IMG/VR virus record: IMGVR_UViG_3300036832_001683
Location: 1-42,376 of that record
Length of the DNA stretch: 42,376 nt
Strand: one strand, 5' to 3'
DNA from: a virus
Every line of letters begins with the position of its first letter. Within the stretch, counting starts at the first letter, position 1. A program made the translations under genes and the position numbers. The notes under the pieces are model-generated. The model ran no database searches. It was not told where the DNA came from and saw only the letters and a program-made list of their open reading frames with translations. Below are positions 30,013-39,169 of the stretch, in pieces.

Positions 30013-33000
30013 ATGCCAACGCTGGAGGAGGAGCTTAATAAACGCGCCGTTGCTGATTCCTTGCTTTCCAGCCAGGAACAATGGCTGCAGGTTCCTCCAG
30101 ACGATGATGTCGAACCGGCAGTTGAAGACACTACCCGTGATCAGCCGGAGAAACCAAGAACACTGGATGATTCCGATATCGGAAATGCTCCCCCGCCTCC
30201 GGCAAAACCTGAACCGTTACCTCCTCCAAAGGGTGCAGTTGCTTCGGAAGCCTGGACCGGCAAAGGCTCTTACTGGCAACCGTTAACAGATCCTGAAAAT
30301 CAGGCACCTCCTCCGGAACCTGCCCCGGACACACTCGATCAGGTCGAACGAGCTGAGCTGGTCAAAATGCCGGATAAGCTTTCGCCGGAGGCGCAGGCAG
30401 CGGTAGACCGGGGCGAGCTGGTAACGCCGGAAACCCCTTCGATTGTTCCGCGTGGAACAACTGAACCTGCTCCGGGCACTCTCACGCAGGTTGAAAAAGC
30501 TCAGCCGGTAACGACACCTGCTCCAGCAACATTAACACAGGTTGAACGCGGCGATCTGGTCAGCGTTCCGCCAGGCACAGCGCCAAAAGCGGTTGGCGTT
30601 GCAGCACCAGTTGCTACTGTTCCCTCCCCTCCGGTAGTAAAGCCAGCCGAACCGGCACCTGGTGCGACAGCGCCTCCTCCAGCTCAATCCACGCTAAAAG
30701 CTACCGGATCGACTTTTGTTCCTGTCGATCCAACTACCGGCAAGGAACTTCCTGTCCCTCCGGCAGAAAAACCAGCTACGGCTGTTCAACCTGCTGCTCA
30801 ATATGCCCAGCCTGACGGTAATCCTTATCCGGAAAGGGTTCAAGCGGTTGACGGTTCTGATCCTGCCGCATTTATCGCACATCATACATCGGGGCGCGGA
30901 ACGGTGGACGGTGTTATCTCGACACTGAAAGAGCGTCATCTCGGCGTCGAGTATGTAATGGATCGTGACGGCAAGATCTACGCTACCGGTCCTGCCGGTT
31001 CCAGCCAGATTCTCCCCGGGTGGGGGCCGAAAGGAACAGGCCTGAATAATCAGAACACGGTCGGCATGGAGATAATCGCCAAGGACGATGCCGACGTTAC
31101 CGACGCACAGAAAAAATCTTTTGCCCAGTTCATTGCGACCCGTTACCCGAACACGCCGATCTTTGGGCATGGCGAGGTTAACCCAGGTCACAAGGAAACC
31201 GACGAGGGAATGTCCACCAAGAACGCTGCTCTGGCTTTACGAACCAGCGGCGGTGATCAAGCTGCGCCAGTTGCACAGGCGGTAACGGACAAGAACGGTC
31301 TTTATCAGAACGAGAAACCGGAAGATTTCGTTACTGGGCGATCGACGACATTTTCCGGTCCGGCCGATATCAAGAGTGGTCAGGATAGCGGTATCGGTGC
31401 ACCGAAACTTGGTCGCCTGGCAACGTCCGATGTTGCCGGGGTTGCGGTGCCCGAATGGGTGCTTGTTAACAAGTTCGGCAATAATCCGGCGGCATGGCGC
31501 AAGGCCAGGGCGGACGTGATTGGCCCTGATGGCAGAAGACTCAGATTACCTATCGTCGATCTTGGGCCTGGCCCAGACCAGGATAACGCTGGCGTGGTGG
31601 TGGACATGACGCCAAATGCTTCCAGGTTCTTTGGCGGTGACGGCAACGTTGCCGTTAAGCTGGTTGGCAACGCCGGTCCTGACGTTAACAAAAACCCGAC
31701 ACAGTGGGCTGATGAACAGGACGCTATTAAACACGGATTCGATTCGGCTTCCCTGACGCCGGGCGCGACAAAAATATCGAAGGCGTTGCCGTACACCTAT
31801 GAACCCGTAGACACAAAACAGGCAACTGCCGCGCAACAGGCCGATATCGATCGGCAGACAAAGATCATTAGCGATCTGAGACAGAATAACCCGAACGCGG
31901 CTGGCATGACAAAGGTGCTCAGCCAGAAAATACCCGGAGTCAGTGACGGTGTGCGCCAGGAGGTTGCCGATAATTTCAAGGCAGAGGTAACTAAGGAAGC
32001 CCAGAAATTCTATAACGAGCCCGATCCGGACAAGGCTTATGCCAAGGCGATGAGTAACGCCGGGCCGATCGAACTGGCTTCAGATTTCTGGCATAAGGTT
32101 ATTGCCGGAGCGCAGGGATATCAGGTGATCGCAGCGCAAGCAGGTCCGTACGGAACGGCTAAGAACGATATCAACTCATTTTTCGGTAAGGCGGGAATCA
32201 CCAGTGAAACTGATCAGCACGCGTTCCTAGCCAAAATGGCCGGGATGTCGCATGAGGACCGCGCAAAAGCGATTACCGCTGCGTTACCTCCGACCATTCC
32301 CGGGGTAACTCCTGATTTGGGGCCATCTACGAACCCTGAATATCTCTCGAGAGCGTTTGATAAACTGTTCGATCCTAAATTCAAAGAGCAGCAAGACCAG
32401 GAAATTGCCAGGGTTAAAGCGGAAGTAGCCAAAAACCTGCAAACTGACCCAAGGTTAAAAGGCACTTTTGCGGGCGACGCCTCCAGCATGATCGGTCAAT
32501 CGGTAGCCGACATGGCCACTATGGCGACTCCGGCGTTATGGCCGGTATTCGCAGCCAAGATTTCCAGCCAGATACACGATCAGGTTAAGGAACAGCACCC
32601 GGACTGGTCCGAGGAACAGATCCAGAAAGCCTCTACTTACGGAACACTGGTAGCCACCTTGGGAACAGTCGGCGCACAGCATGTTTTTAGCGCAATAGCC
32701 GAACCGTTACTGCGCGGAATAGAAGCACCGCTAACAAGAGCTTTAGCCAAAATAGGCATAGGCGGAATAGGGACAGCCGGAGTGACCGGCGGTGGCCAAG
32801 CTGCTGTTAACATCGCTACCGGCCAGCCGATCGGAGCGGGCGTTGCTCAAGCCGCTGTTACCGGGGGGTTTATGGGAGCGGCTGGAGCTGCAATGCACGG
32901 ACCTGGAGAATATGTTCCAAAACCAGGGCCCGAAATTCCCCTAGAAGAACATGGGCCCCCGGCATCGGTTGGGCCTCCGGTTGCTCCGGTTCGGGAACTC

Positions 33001-34026
33001 GGCTATACGCCTCCTGAATCAAGGACAGGTCCGACAATTATCGCAAAAGGTCCGCACGAAGTTACCGGGACTGACGTGCTTGGGCCACAAACCCCGGAAG
33101 AAACAATGCCATGGTACAAGCCGGGACCGATTGTTACCAGGGCTGAGGAACGGACGGCGTTCAGCCCGCAAGAGTTGCAGCAAGCAATTGAGGAAGCTCG
33201 TCAGAAAGGGACACCTGAACAGGTCCGGCAAGCTATGGAACGTTTACAGCCGGAGCTGGACTGGCAAAGGCAAAATGTTTATTTGCACCAGGACGAACCG
33301 CTGGTTGAACCTGCCGGAGGGGTCAAGTTAACACCGGAAGAAAAAGGGCCTCCCGCGCCGGAGGCCACAGGATCTGATAAGTTCGTTTCCAGCATTGCTA
33401 ACAAGTTTGTTGAGCCAAAAATTGATGCAGGACAAATCGGTGAAGTAGCGCCAGGCCAAGGGTATTCCACCAAGGATTTCATTGCTTCTGGCGAGAAGAT
33501 GTCGCCTGAGGAGGTTCAGCAGCACATAAACGATTTTCTACAGACCAACGAAGGCTCGAAACAACAGGCAGCAGCAATCAGGATGAGGGAAGCGCAATTG
33601 CTTTCACGTTCTAACCAAGCTTCGAAGATGGCTGAGGCTAACCCTGATGATGCTGCAGCACAAGCCCAGGCTAAACAGGCTCTTAATGCTGTTACGGCAT
33701 TTCATAACGGACCACTAGCCGCGCTTAAAAACAATTGGCACGCACAAGGTATGTTTATGCAAGGCGAACCTGAAGTAGATTTATCAACATTGAACGGGCA
33801 AAAGTACAATTGGACGCAAGACAACAATGGCAAATCTCCACCGGAATCTATGGACCCGGTTTTCAAGAAATCTGTGGCTAAGGTCAAGCAGGCTGTTAAC
33901 GATGAGGCTGTTGCCATGAAAAATTACAGTGACGCCATTGGCAAATCCAAGATGAAAACCATGGATGACATTGCAGCCAGGGACATGATAATGAAAATAA
34001 TGAAAGTAGAACCTTGTACAATGTAA
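30013..34026 (+). CDS. Giant multi-domain ejection protein with amidase and barrel domains
   Basis: 1337 residues. Residues 1-260: Pro/Glu-rich linker, with three copies of an 18-residue motif (P-x-TL-x-QVE..., about 103-120, 151-168, 168-185) and FVPVDPTTGKE near 234. About 285-410: N-acetylmuramoyl-L-alanine amidase-like (amidase_2/PGRP); zinc ligand candidates are H289/H290 in AHHTSG and H387 and H394 in FGHGEVNPGHKETDEG, with YVMDRDGKIYATGP between. About 440-560: RlpA-like double-psi barrel; blocks PADIKSGQDSGIGAPKL, VAVPEWVLVNKFG and IVDLGPGPDQDNAGVVVDMT. About 825-960: hydrophobic helices and a Gly-rich segment that could cross the membrane. It probably digests peptidoglycan during DNA entry, then forms the channel. 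Barrel function is less certain than the amidase. Confidence 0.75.
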   Translation: MPTLEEELNKRAVADSLLSSQEQWLQVPPDDDVEPAVEDTTRDQPEKPRTLDDSDIGNAPPPPAKPEPLPPPKGAVASEAWTGKGSYWQPLTDPENQAPPPEPAPDTLDQVERAELVKMPDKLSPEAQAAVDRGELVTPETPSIVPRGTTEPAPGTLTQVEKAQPVTTPAPATLTQVERGDLVSVPPGTAPKAVGVAAPVATVPSPPVVKPAEPAPGATAPPPAQSTLKATGSTFVPVDPTTGKELPVPPAEKPATAVQPAAQYAQPDGNPYPERVQAVDGSDPAAFIAHHTSGRGTVDGVISTLKERHLGVEYVMDRDGKIYATGPAGSSQILPGWGPKGTGLNNQNTVGMEIIAKDDADVTDAQKKSFAQFIATRYPNTPIFGHGEVNPGHKETDEGMSTKNAALALRTSGGDQAAPVAQAVTDKNGLYQNEKPEDFVTGRSTTFSGPADIKSGQDSGIGAPKLGRLATSDVAGVAVPEWVLVNKFGNNPAAWRKARADVIGPDGRRLRLPIVDLGPGPDQDNAGVVVDMTPNASRFFGGDGNVAVKLVGNAGPDVNKNPTQWADEQDAIKHGFDSASLTPGATKISKALPYTYEPVDTKQATAAQQADIDRQTKIISDLRQNNPNAAGMTKVLSQKIPGVSDGVRQEVADNFKAEVTKEAQKFYNEPDPDKAYAKAMSNAGPIELASDFWHKVIAGAQGYQVIAAQAGPYGTAKNDINSFFGKAGITSETDQHAFLAKMAGMSHEDRAKAITAALPPTIPGVTPDLGPSTNPEYLSRAFDKLFDPKFKEQQDQEIARVKAEVAKNLQTDPRLKGTFAGDASSMIGQSVADMATMATPALWPVFAAKISSQIHDQVKEQHPDWSEEQIQKASTYGTLVATLGTVGAQHVFSAIAEPLLRGIEAPLTRALAKIGIGGIGTAGVTGGGQAAVNIATGQPIGAGVAQAAVTGGFMGAAGAAMHGPGEYVPKPGPEIPLEEHGPPASVGPPVAPVRELGYTPPESRTGPTIIAKGPHEVTGTDVLGPQTPEETMPWYKPGPIVTRAEERTAFSPQELQQAIEEARQKGTPEQVRQAMERLQPELDWQRQNVYLHQDEPLVEPAGGVKLTPEEKGPPAPEATGSDKFVSSIANKFVEPKIDAGQIGEVAPGQGYSTKDFIASGEKMSPEEVQQHINDFLQTNEGSKQQAAAIRMREAQLLSRSNQASKMAEANPDDAAAQAQAKQALNAVTAFHNGPLAALKNNWHAQGMFMQGEPEVDLSTLNGQKYNWTQDNNGKSPPESMDPVFKKSVAKVKQAVNDEAVAMKNYSDAIGKSKMKTMDDIAARDMIMKIMKVEPCTM

Positions 34027-34029
34027 TTT

Positions 34030-35616
34030 ATGGCAGCGTGTTATAATGGTCCTAATCCGGCTGATGAAGATCCTCGTTTACGGCCAACCATCTGGAAGTG
34101 GACGAAAGAAAATGCCATCGATAAAGGCTTGGATTTAAGCCAAACTAAAGATGCTATCAACAACCATTTTTTTGCTGGCCAAGCTAAAGACAAATGGTTG
34201 AACGACATCATTGGTGGCCGCAAAACTCCGTTCCGATCCGTTGCTAACGCAGCCTGGAAAGCGCAGTTCAATCGCAGGCAGATTATCAAGCAAGCCCAGA
34301 ACTTGAGCAAGACTCAGGCTATGGGGCCAATTGGCAGAGCGGCTGCTTTTGCAGGTGATATTCCAAGAGAACTAGCGACGATTGGACATGCAGTTGTTTT
34401 CCCCATATCACATGCGGGCGATCTGTTAATTAACCCTTTGAGATGGGGCACGGTGTTCCGAGGTATTTTTAATACCTACAGAAGCGGGTGGTATGGAAAA
34501 GGATCGCAAATTTTTCATGACCAGATGATGAAAGACCTTAAGAAGAAAAGTCTCTATGACCTTGGTTTAAGAAGCAGCGTGGATATATCCGAGAAATCAC
34601 ATGCGACTGGTTTGATTTCGAGAATTTTCGGTAAGTCATCTGAACGCGCCTGGGACGCTCTGAAGGTCATGCGTTACGAGTTGTGGGAACAGCGAATGAA
34701 CAAGTATCTGAAGCCCGATATGACTCAGGAACAACAACTTGAGCTTGGCAAAGAGATGGCGAATTGGGCTAATCACGCTACCGGCTCGGTAAAAACGGTT
34801 CCAACCATTGGCGGATTGATGTTCGGCCCTAAGTTAACAGCATCAAAACTTGCCAGGCTTGGCGCTGACCCATGGGATACGATCAAAACCTTTGCCAACT
34901 GGAACAACGCAACATACGGCCAGAAAGCGGTAGCCTGGACCCGGCTTGCCGGTGCTACGCAGTACGGTGTAGGACTTGCTGGGTTTCTGGCAGTTAACCA
35001 AGGGTTTTTATGGGCAACACACAGCAACCAGAAGGTCAATTGGAGCGACCCCGATAAACCCGATTTCCTGGCTTTTAAAGGATTCGGAATGGAAGGTTAC
35101 ATACCCGGATTGCATACGGAGATCAGGACTCTGGCGCAAATTCTGGCTACAGCACGATTAAATCCCAGGACTCCAGGCTTGGCAAATTGGCAGAAACAAG
35201 ACGCAAAAGATAAATTCGGAGCAATAGCCAAGATTGGCGGTCAATACCTCATGCACAAAGCGACTCCAGGTCTTGAGGAAACGTTGGAACTCGCAACCGG
35301 CCAAGATTATCAGGGGCGTCCGTTACCTGCATTGCCTTGGGTTAATCAACCTGGAACAGCCAAGAAACCAAAGTACGATTGGACCGAATATGCGTTAACG
35401 CACGCTCCGATACCGCTTACCGGTCCAGTAGGTTATTTCTATAAGAAGTTGAGGGAAGGTGGCACCAGTTCACTGGATGCGACAGCTATTACCAGGGCAC
35501 TGATTATTTTTGGTATTGGAATGACCGGCACCCATATTGCTGAAGACAAGCCCAATCAAAACATGGATGAAGCTGCTCAAGTAGCAAAAGCTAAACACAT
35601 CCTGCTGGGTTATTGA
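34030..35616 (+). CDS. Large internal virion protein
   Basis: 528 residues, starting three bases after the giant protein's stop. Helical, basic regions (WKAQFNRRQIIKQAQNLSK, LGKEMANWANHATGS) alternate with hydrophobic segments (YGVGLAGFLAVNQGFLWA, ALIIFGIGMTGTHIAE). The pattern is like the C-terminal 'associated domain' of large phage polyvalent or ejection proteins. It probably travels with the giant protein into the host. No enzymatic motif is visible. Its end overlaps the convergent leftward gene by 26 bases, marking the end of the late operon. Confidence 0.55.
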   Translation: MAACYNGPNPADEDPRLRPTIWKWTKENAIDKGLDLSQTKDAINNHFFAGQAKDKWLNDIIGGRKTPFRSVANAAWKAQFNRRQIIKQAQNLSKTQAMGPIGRAAAFAGDIPRELATIGHAVVFPISHAGDLLINPLRWGTVFRGIFNTYRSGWYGKGSQIFHDQMMKDLKKKSLYDLGLRSSVDISEKSHATGLISRIFGKSSERAWDALKVMRYELWEQRMNKYLKPDMTQEQQLELGKEMANWANHATGSVKTVPTIGGLMFGPKLTASKLARLGADPWDTIKTFANWNNATYGQKAVAWTRLAGATQYGVGLAGFLAVNQGFLWATHSNQKVNWSDPDKPDFLAFKGFGMEGYIPGLHTEIRTLAQILATARLNPRTPGLANWQKQDAKDKFGAIAKIGGQYLMHKATPGLEETLELATGQDYQGRPLPALPWVNQPGTAKKPKYDWTEYALTHAPIPLTGPVGYFYKKLREGGTSSLDATAITRALIIFGIGMTGTHIAEDKPNQNMDEAAQVAKAKHILLGY

Positions 35617-36004
35617 TTTGTATTTCTTTCAGGCACCGGTCACACAACTCGGCGTGTATAGAGACGGGCACGCCGCAGGAAGAACAGAGCCGGAACTGAA
35701 ACCGAGGCAGCACCAGCACGCTAGCCAGACAACCGTTCCTGGTGTTACGCCGAACCTTTTTACCATCCTGATCCAGTTTCCGGCAAACCATGTCGCTGCG
35801 AAGCAATTCACTGCAACGCGCACTGGCCGTCTGATGCGCCATATCGAGAATCACCTCAAGCTCATCACAGGTAGCGCCATGTTCTGCCAAGGGAAGGAGC
35901 GCCTCCAGAATTCGCTGCTGGTCACGATGTTTGTTCGTGTGCGCATTCGCTCCATAGCTCTCCTCGTTCCCGCCATGATAGTTCTCGCAGATATCGTCAT
36001 TCAT
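35591..36004 (-). CDS. Winged-helix regulator with C-terminal zinc ribbon
   Basis: 137 residues. A winged helix is visible at about 30-85: RDQQRILEALLPLAEHGATC DELEVIL, then MAHQTASARCSELLRSDMVC (recognition helix), a basic stretch RKLDQDGKKVRRNTRNGCLA and strands. The C-terminal ribbon has CSSC (Cys108/Cys111-type) and CDRC. This 'T..E...L...HQTASAR...L...G' winged-helix family occurs in phages as small regulators. It is convergent with the late genes, and its start overlaps the stop of the upstream membrane protein gene (ATGA), so the two form a small operon. Confidence 0.7.
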   Translation of the reverse strand: MNDDICENYHGGNEESYGANAHTNKHRDQQRILEALLPLAEHGATCDELEVILDMAHQTASARCSELLRSDMVCRKLDQDGKKVRRNTRNGCLASVLVLPRFQFRLCSSCGVPVSIHAELCDRCLKEIQINNPAGCV

Positions 36005-36474
36005 TGTTCCATAACCGGATCGATCCAGACGCCAGGCGCAACCCAGACAAATTCGTAAGTGCCGACCGAGTAAGCGTCGCCGATATGGTTGCCGATAAGC
36101 GGTAAACTTTCCTGGCTTGGAACACTCCCCAGGTATCGGGTCATCAGTTTCTCGCCGTAAGGCATCAGTGTTTCCCGGTGCAAGATATATCCTGCTTTGC
36201 GCACCTCGACAACCGGGACCGGAAGCGGTGTGGGAGTCGGCAGAGGGACAGGGGTAGGCGTAGGGGCAGGCATTTCATGGCGTGATAACAGAGCGGCTCC
36301 AATCACCGCAGAACAGATTAGAACAACAGAAAAAGCGAGCCAAACGGCTGGCCGTTTCTGTTTTTGTTTCGGCTTAACCGGCCTGATATAAGAAGGAGGC
36401 GGGGCTGGCGATCGATAACGTCGGCGCAGTTGATCAGGGAGTACGGTTTCGAATCGTTCATTGTGTTGGTTCAT
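36001..36474 (-). CDS. Membrane-anchored protein with Pro-rich stalk
   Basis: 157 residues. A basic cytoplasmic N-terminus (RRRYRSPAPPPSYIRPVKPKQ, about 17-37) is followed by one transmembrane helix (about 43-63, VWLAFSVVLICSAVIGAALL), a PTPTPVPLPTPTPLPVP stalk and a C-terminal soluble domain of about 70 residues (ILHRETLMPYGEKLMTRYLG ... GTYEFVWVAPGVWID) outside. It is a candidate envelope or exclusion protein, made with the winged-helix regulator and from a separate promoter region (36475-36535). The domain is unknown to me. Confidence 0.6.
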   Translation of the reverse strand: MNQHNERFETVLPDQLRRRYRSPAPPPSYIRPVKPKQKQKRPAVWLAFSVVLICSAVIGAALLSRHEMPAPTPTPVPLPTPTPLPVPVVEVRKAGYILHRETLMPYGEKLMTRYLGSVPSQESLPLIGNHIGDAYSVGTYEFVWVAPGVWIDPVMEQ

Positions 36475-36480
36475 GATAAT

Positions 36481-36537
36481 TCAACTTTATGCTTGATTTT
36501 TAATTTTTCAATCCGTATTATGAAAAAGTTGAAAAAT
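36481..36537. promoter_or_regulatory. Divergent control region with inverted repeats
   Basis: Two overlapping dyads: ATTTTTCAA (36503-36511) with TTGAAAAAT (36529-36537), and TCAACTTT (36481-36488) with AAAGTTGA (36525-36532). They lie between the leftward regulator operon and the rightward replication operon, and cover the HNH start codon. They are candidate binding sites for the winged-helix protein. Confidence 0.55.
36493..36521 (+). promoter_or_regulatory. Sigma70-like promoter for the replication operon
   Basis: -35 TTGATT (36493-36498), 17-base spacer, -10 TATTAT (36516-36521). Start would fall near 36528, giving a very short leader before ATG 36536. It overlaps the dyads, so repression by the regulator made from the divergent operon is likely. 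Confidence 0.6.
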
Positions 36538-37021
36538 GACTATAAAGCAGAAACATTCTGCTTCGGCAAGATTAAGGTACGCCGTAAAGATTGGGCGCAT
36601 CATTAAGCCAGGGCAGTGTTCCCAGTGCAATAGATCGGGGATAAAAATTGAAGGACATCATCCAGACCACAACTTCCCTTATGAAGTGCAATGGCTATGT
36701 CGTTCGTGTCATCGAATCATAGAACATTGGGCTCATGATTCTGCTTACATACCAAGAAGACGGAAATTATTATTTATGAAAAAAAAATCAACATCTTCTG
36801 ACCAGCCTCAGTCGAAGATTGTCAAAAAAAGCGAGGCAATTCGGATGCTGAACCGGGTTATCTATCAGGATGCCGTTAAGGCAGGCTGGTTGCGACCATG
36901 CGCAGTAAAGCCCGGAAAAGTACGTCCGATAGCTTCGGTCTTCTACAGGCTTGAAGATGTAGAAGCGGTTGCCAATCGTATTCGCAGCGAAGACCCGACC
37001 GAATACCCAGTAACCAAATGA
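36536..37021 (+). CDS. HNH-like zinc nuclease fused to a helix-turn-helix tail
   Basis: 161 residues. HNH-type zinc region: Cys28-x2-Cys31, then IEGHHPDH (His41/His42), WLCRSCHRIIEH (Cys55, Cys58, His59, His64). Residues 97-160 look like a helix-turn-helix (KKSEAIRMLNRVIYQDAVKA GW) plus wing (VRPIASVFYRLEDVEAV). The join is at residue 80-81, where an in-frame ATG (36776) and a nine-base A run (36779-36787) occur, so the second half may be made separately or be a fused ancient gene. There is no clear Shine-Dalgarno; a short leader from the divergent promoter is likely. The stop overlaps the RecT start (ATGA). Confidence 0.65.
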   Translation: MTIKQKHSASARLRYAVKIGRIIKPGQCSQCNRSGIKIEGHHPDHNFPYEVQWLCRSCHRIIEHWAHDSAYIPRRRKLLFMKKKSTSSDQPQSKIVKKSEAIRMLNRVIYQDAVKAGWLRPCAVKPGKVRPIASVFYRLEDVEAVANRIRSEDPTEYPVTK

Positions 37022-37821
37022 CTGACCAATCTATTATACCAATCGATGATCGTGGGTTTGTCTACGACAACTACGGAACCCTGGAAGCTATCTGTAAAAA
37101 GGTGCTGGATTCTGGGATTTCTAAACTCGGAAACATCCAGCAGATTGCCCTGGTGATCGTCAAGGGCAGATCCCTTGGCCTGGATCTGTTCGATAGCTTG
37201 GAGAACATCCACGTAATTAATAACAAGACCACGCTATCGGGCGATCTGGCCATGTTCTTGGTCGAACGCAGCGGGCTTATTGAGGATAAGGAACACTCTT
37301 TCGAAGGCGAAGGCGATACCCGCAAATGCACGGTCACGGTGACCCGCAAGGGGCGCAAGCCGAAGGTCTGGTCTTTCTCTATGCCGGAGGCAAAGAAAGC
37401 GGGGCTCTTAGACAGAAAATCCAGCCCTTGGATAACGTTTCCTGACAGCATGCTCTATTATAGAGCGTTGGGGTTCGCGTTACGCCGCGAGTTTCCGGAC
37501 GTGCTGCGCGGCCAGCATCTGACCGAGGAACTTGATCAGTTGCCGGAAGAGAAACCGGCCCAGGCGTCCGAGGTCAAGGTTTCTCCTCCTCCGGCAAAAA
37601 ATAACGATGCGCCTATTGCTGAAGCTATTCCAGCTGCGGTTTCTCCTCTGGAAAACCTGATTGCGTTTGCTGCCGAGAGAGGGTTCGGGATGGAACAGCT
37701 GACCGACGTGGTAAAGAAACTCAGACAGGCAAATTCCCTGGAAGAGCTGAGCCCTGAAAAAATCGAACTGCTGATCAAGCATTGGAGCAGCGTTGAGAAG
37801 AGCATGGGAGTAAAATCGTGA
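37018..37821 (+). CDS. recT: RecT-family single-strand annealing protein
   Basis: 267 residues. RecT core: IQQIALVIVKGRSLGLDLFD, then NIHVINNKTTLSGDLAMFLV, EDKEHSFEGEGDTRKCTVTV, and WSFSMPEAKKAGL with WITFPDSMLYYRALGFALRR EFPDVLRG, the family's closing block. It binds single strands and promotes annealing. The C-terminal 90 residues are a disordered Pro-rich linker and a helical tail (PLENLIAFAAERGFGMEQLT), typical of phage versions that bind partners. It shares overlaps with the HNH gene before and the exonuclease after (GTGA), as expected for a recombinase pair. Confidence 0.85.
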   Translation: MTDQSIIPIDDRGFVYDNYGTLEAICKKVLDSGISKLGNIQQIALVIVKGRSLGLDLFDSLENIHVINNKTTLSGDLAMFLVERSGLIEDKEHSFEGEGDTRKCTVTVTRKGRKPKVWSFSMPEAKKAGLLDRKSSPWITFPDSMLYYRALGFALRREFPDVLRGQHLTEELDQLPEEKPAQASEVKVSPPPAKNNDAPIAEAIPAAVSPLENLIAFAAERGFGMEQLTDVVKKLRQANSLEELSPEKIELLIKHWSSVEKSMGVKS

Positions 37822-38897
37822 GTATCGAAGAACGAGGAACATTCCCCAGTGCCAGCAGCGTATCTAGGCTGATGGCTTGTGCGGCAAGTCATCGGATGGG
37901 TGCCCTAGCCGAAGAATGGGGGCAGCTGGCCGAGGTAGACAAGATATGGGCAGAACAAGGAACGTCTGTCCATGCTGCCTTACAGCTGTCGGATTCAACA
38001 GGGTTAGAAACGGACGAACAGCGTGTTCTATACGCCAAGCTCCAACATAAACGTGCAGAGTTCCTGCAATACTGGCACGCGAACGACGATGACAAAGTTA
38101 TTCAGGAAAAACGTCTCTGGATGCATAAAGGAGTGTTCCCGGTATTCTCGGGTCAGCTCGATTATGCCAGAATTAACGGCACCAGGGCCTGTATCCTAGA
38201 CTACAAGACAGGCTGGAGCAAAGCGCCGGAACCAAAGGACAATCACCAGCTAAAATCGCTGGCGGTACTTCTCAAGATTGAGCATCCGGAAATTGAGACA
38301 GTTACCCTGCAGGTGCTGAGCCCTTACTACACGCATTACCCTTACGTGATGAACGCCGAGGGCATCGCCGATTACGAAACAGCGCTGCGTTTATTACTCT
38401 TCGAAGCAGTCAATCAAAAACAAGAACCGGTTCCCGGTGAGTATTGCAAACATTGTGACGGACTTCTCATATGTCCTGCGGTCAGAAAAATTGCTGGCAG
38501 TAATTTTGCGCTGATGAAACCGGATAAGACCGGTAACCTGCCGGTTCCTTTGCCGGAGGGTGAGAAAGGCGCCAAGCTGTTGACCGAGATCGCGCTGCTG
38601 GAAAAATTCATAGAAGCTACTCGCCAGCATTACAAGTTATTGTTAAGAGAGAATCCTTCGGCGGTACCCGGCTGGATGTTATATCCGGGCAAGGAGATCA
38701 GGTTTTTTACGGACGCGGCGAAAGCTGCTCCGATTCTATTGGAAACCATCGGCCAGGAAAAATTTTGGCAAGCGGTAACGATCTCGGTAACCGAAGTGGA
38801 GAAGGCTTTGCCGACCGGCTCTGCTAACATTCTGGAAGCGCTGGTTAGCAAAAAGCAGAACGCCGCCCAGCTCGGAAAATCGCGAAAAAGCAAATAA
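37818..38897 (+). CDS. Cas4/RecB-like exonuclease, DUF2800 type
   Basis: 359 residues from GTG 37818. N-terminal SASSVSRLMACAASHRMG carries a Cys as in Fe-S versions. The PD-(D/E)XK core is SGQLDYARINGTRACILDYK TGW (D-x-K lysine in DYKTGW). A Cys trio GEYCKHCDGLLICPAV (about 210-225) would finish an iron-sulphur cluster. This is the DUF2800/Cas4-like exonuclease usual beside phage RecT genes; it resects DNA ends to give single strands for RecT. The C-terminal ~110 residues are helical and probably regulatory. Directly overlaps recT. Confidence 0.8.
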   Translation: MSIEERGTFPSASSVSRLMACAASHRMGALAEEWGQLAEVDKIWAEQGTSVHAALQLSDSTGLETDEQRVLYAKLQHKRAEFLQYWHANDDDKVIQEKRLWMHKGVFPVFSGQLDYARINGTRACILDYKTGWSKAPEPKDNHQLKSLAVLLKIEHPEIETVTLQVLSPYYTHYPYVMNAEGIADYETALRLLLFEAVNQKQEPVPGEYCKHCDGLLICPAVRKIAGSNFALMKPDKTGNLPVPLPEGEKGAKLLTEIALLEKFIEATRQHYKLLLRENPSAVPGWMLYPGKEIRFFTDAAKAAPILLETIGQEKFWQAVTISVTEVEKALPTGSANILEALVSKKQNAAQLGKSRKSK

Positions 38898-38974
38898 GGT
38901 CACTGGAAAAAAATCCCAAAATTCGAGTTTTCCAAGTTGACTTTTTCTGAAATAATCCGATTTTGACTTTCTAT

Positions 38975-39169
38975 ATGAACATGGTGAACATGGAAGACAA
39001 TTATAATGCTTTCGGTGATTGGCTAACAATGCTCAATGAAAACGAGCTAAGATATTGGCGCGATCGAGCAAGAAAAGAAAACAAACGTTGCTTGGGTGAA
39101 ATCCTTAATGACGAACTACAGGAAAGGCGCCTACCCAAATTTTATACTAACCCTGAATGTAATGAATGA
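38975..39169 (+). CDS. Hypothetical protein, 64 residues
   Basis: Start taken at ATG 38975; an upstream TTG (38963) is less likely. Acidic then basic helical protein (NYNAFGDWLTMLNENELRYW RDRARKENKR). No family known. The upstream gap 38898-38974 has TTGACT at 38937 but no good -10 at proper distance. The end overlaps the following gene by eight bases. Confidence 0.5.
   Translation: MNMVNMEDNYNAFGDWLTMLNENELRYWRDRARKENKRCLGEILNDELQERRLPKFYTNPECNE

Noticed and set aside
38937-38969. Rightward promoter from TTGACT at 38937
   Set aside because: At 17-base spacing the -10 would be GATTTT, a poor match; not listed as a feature.
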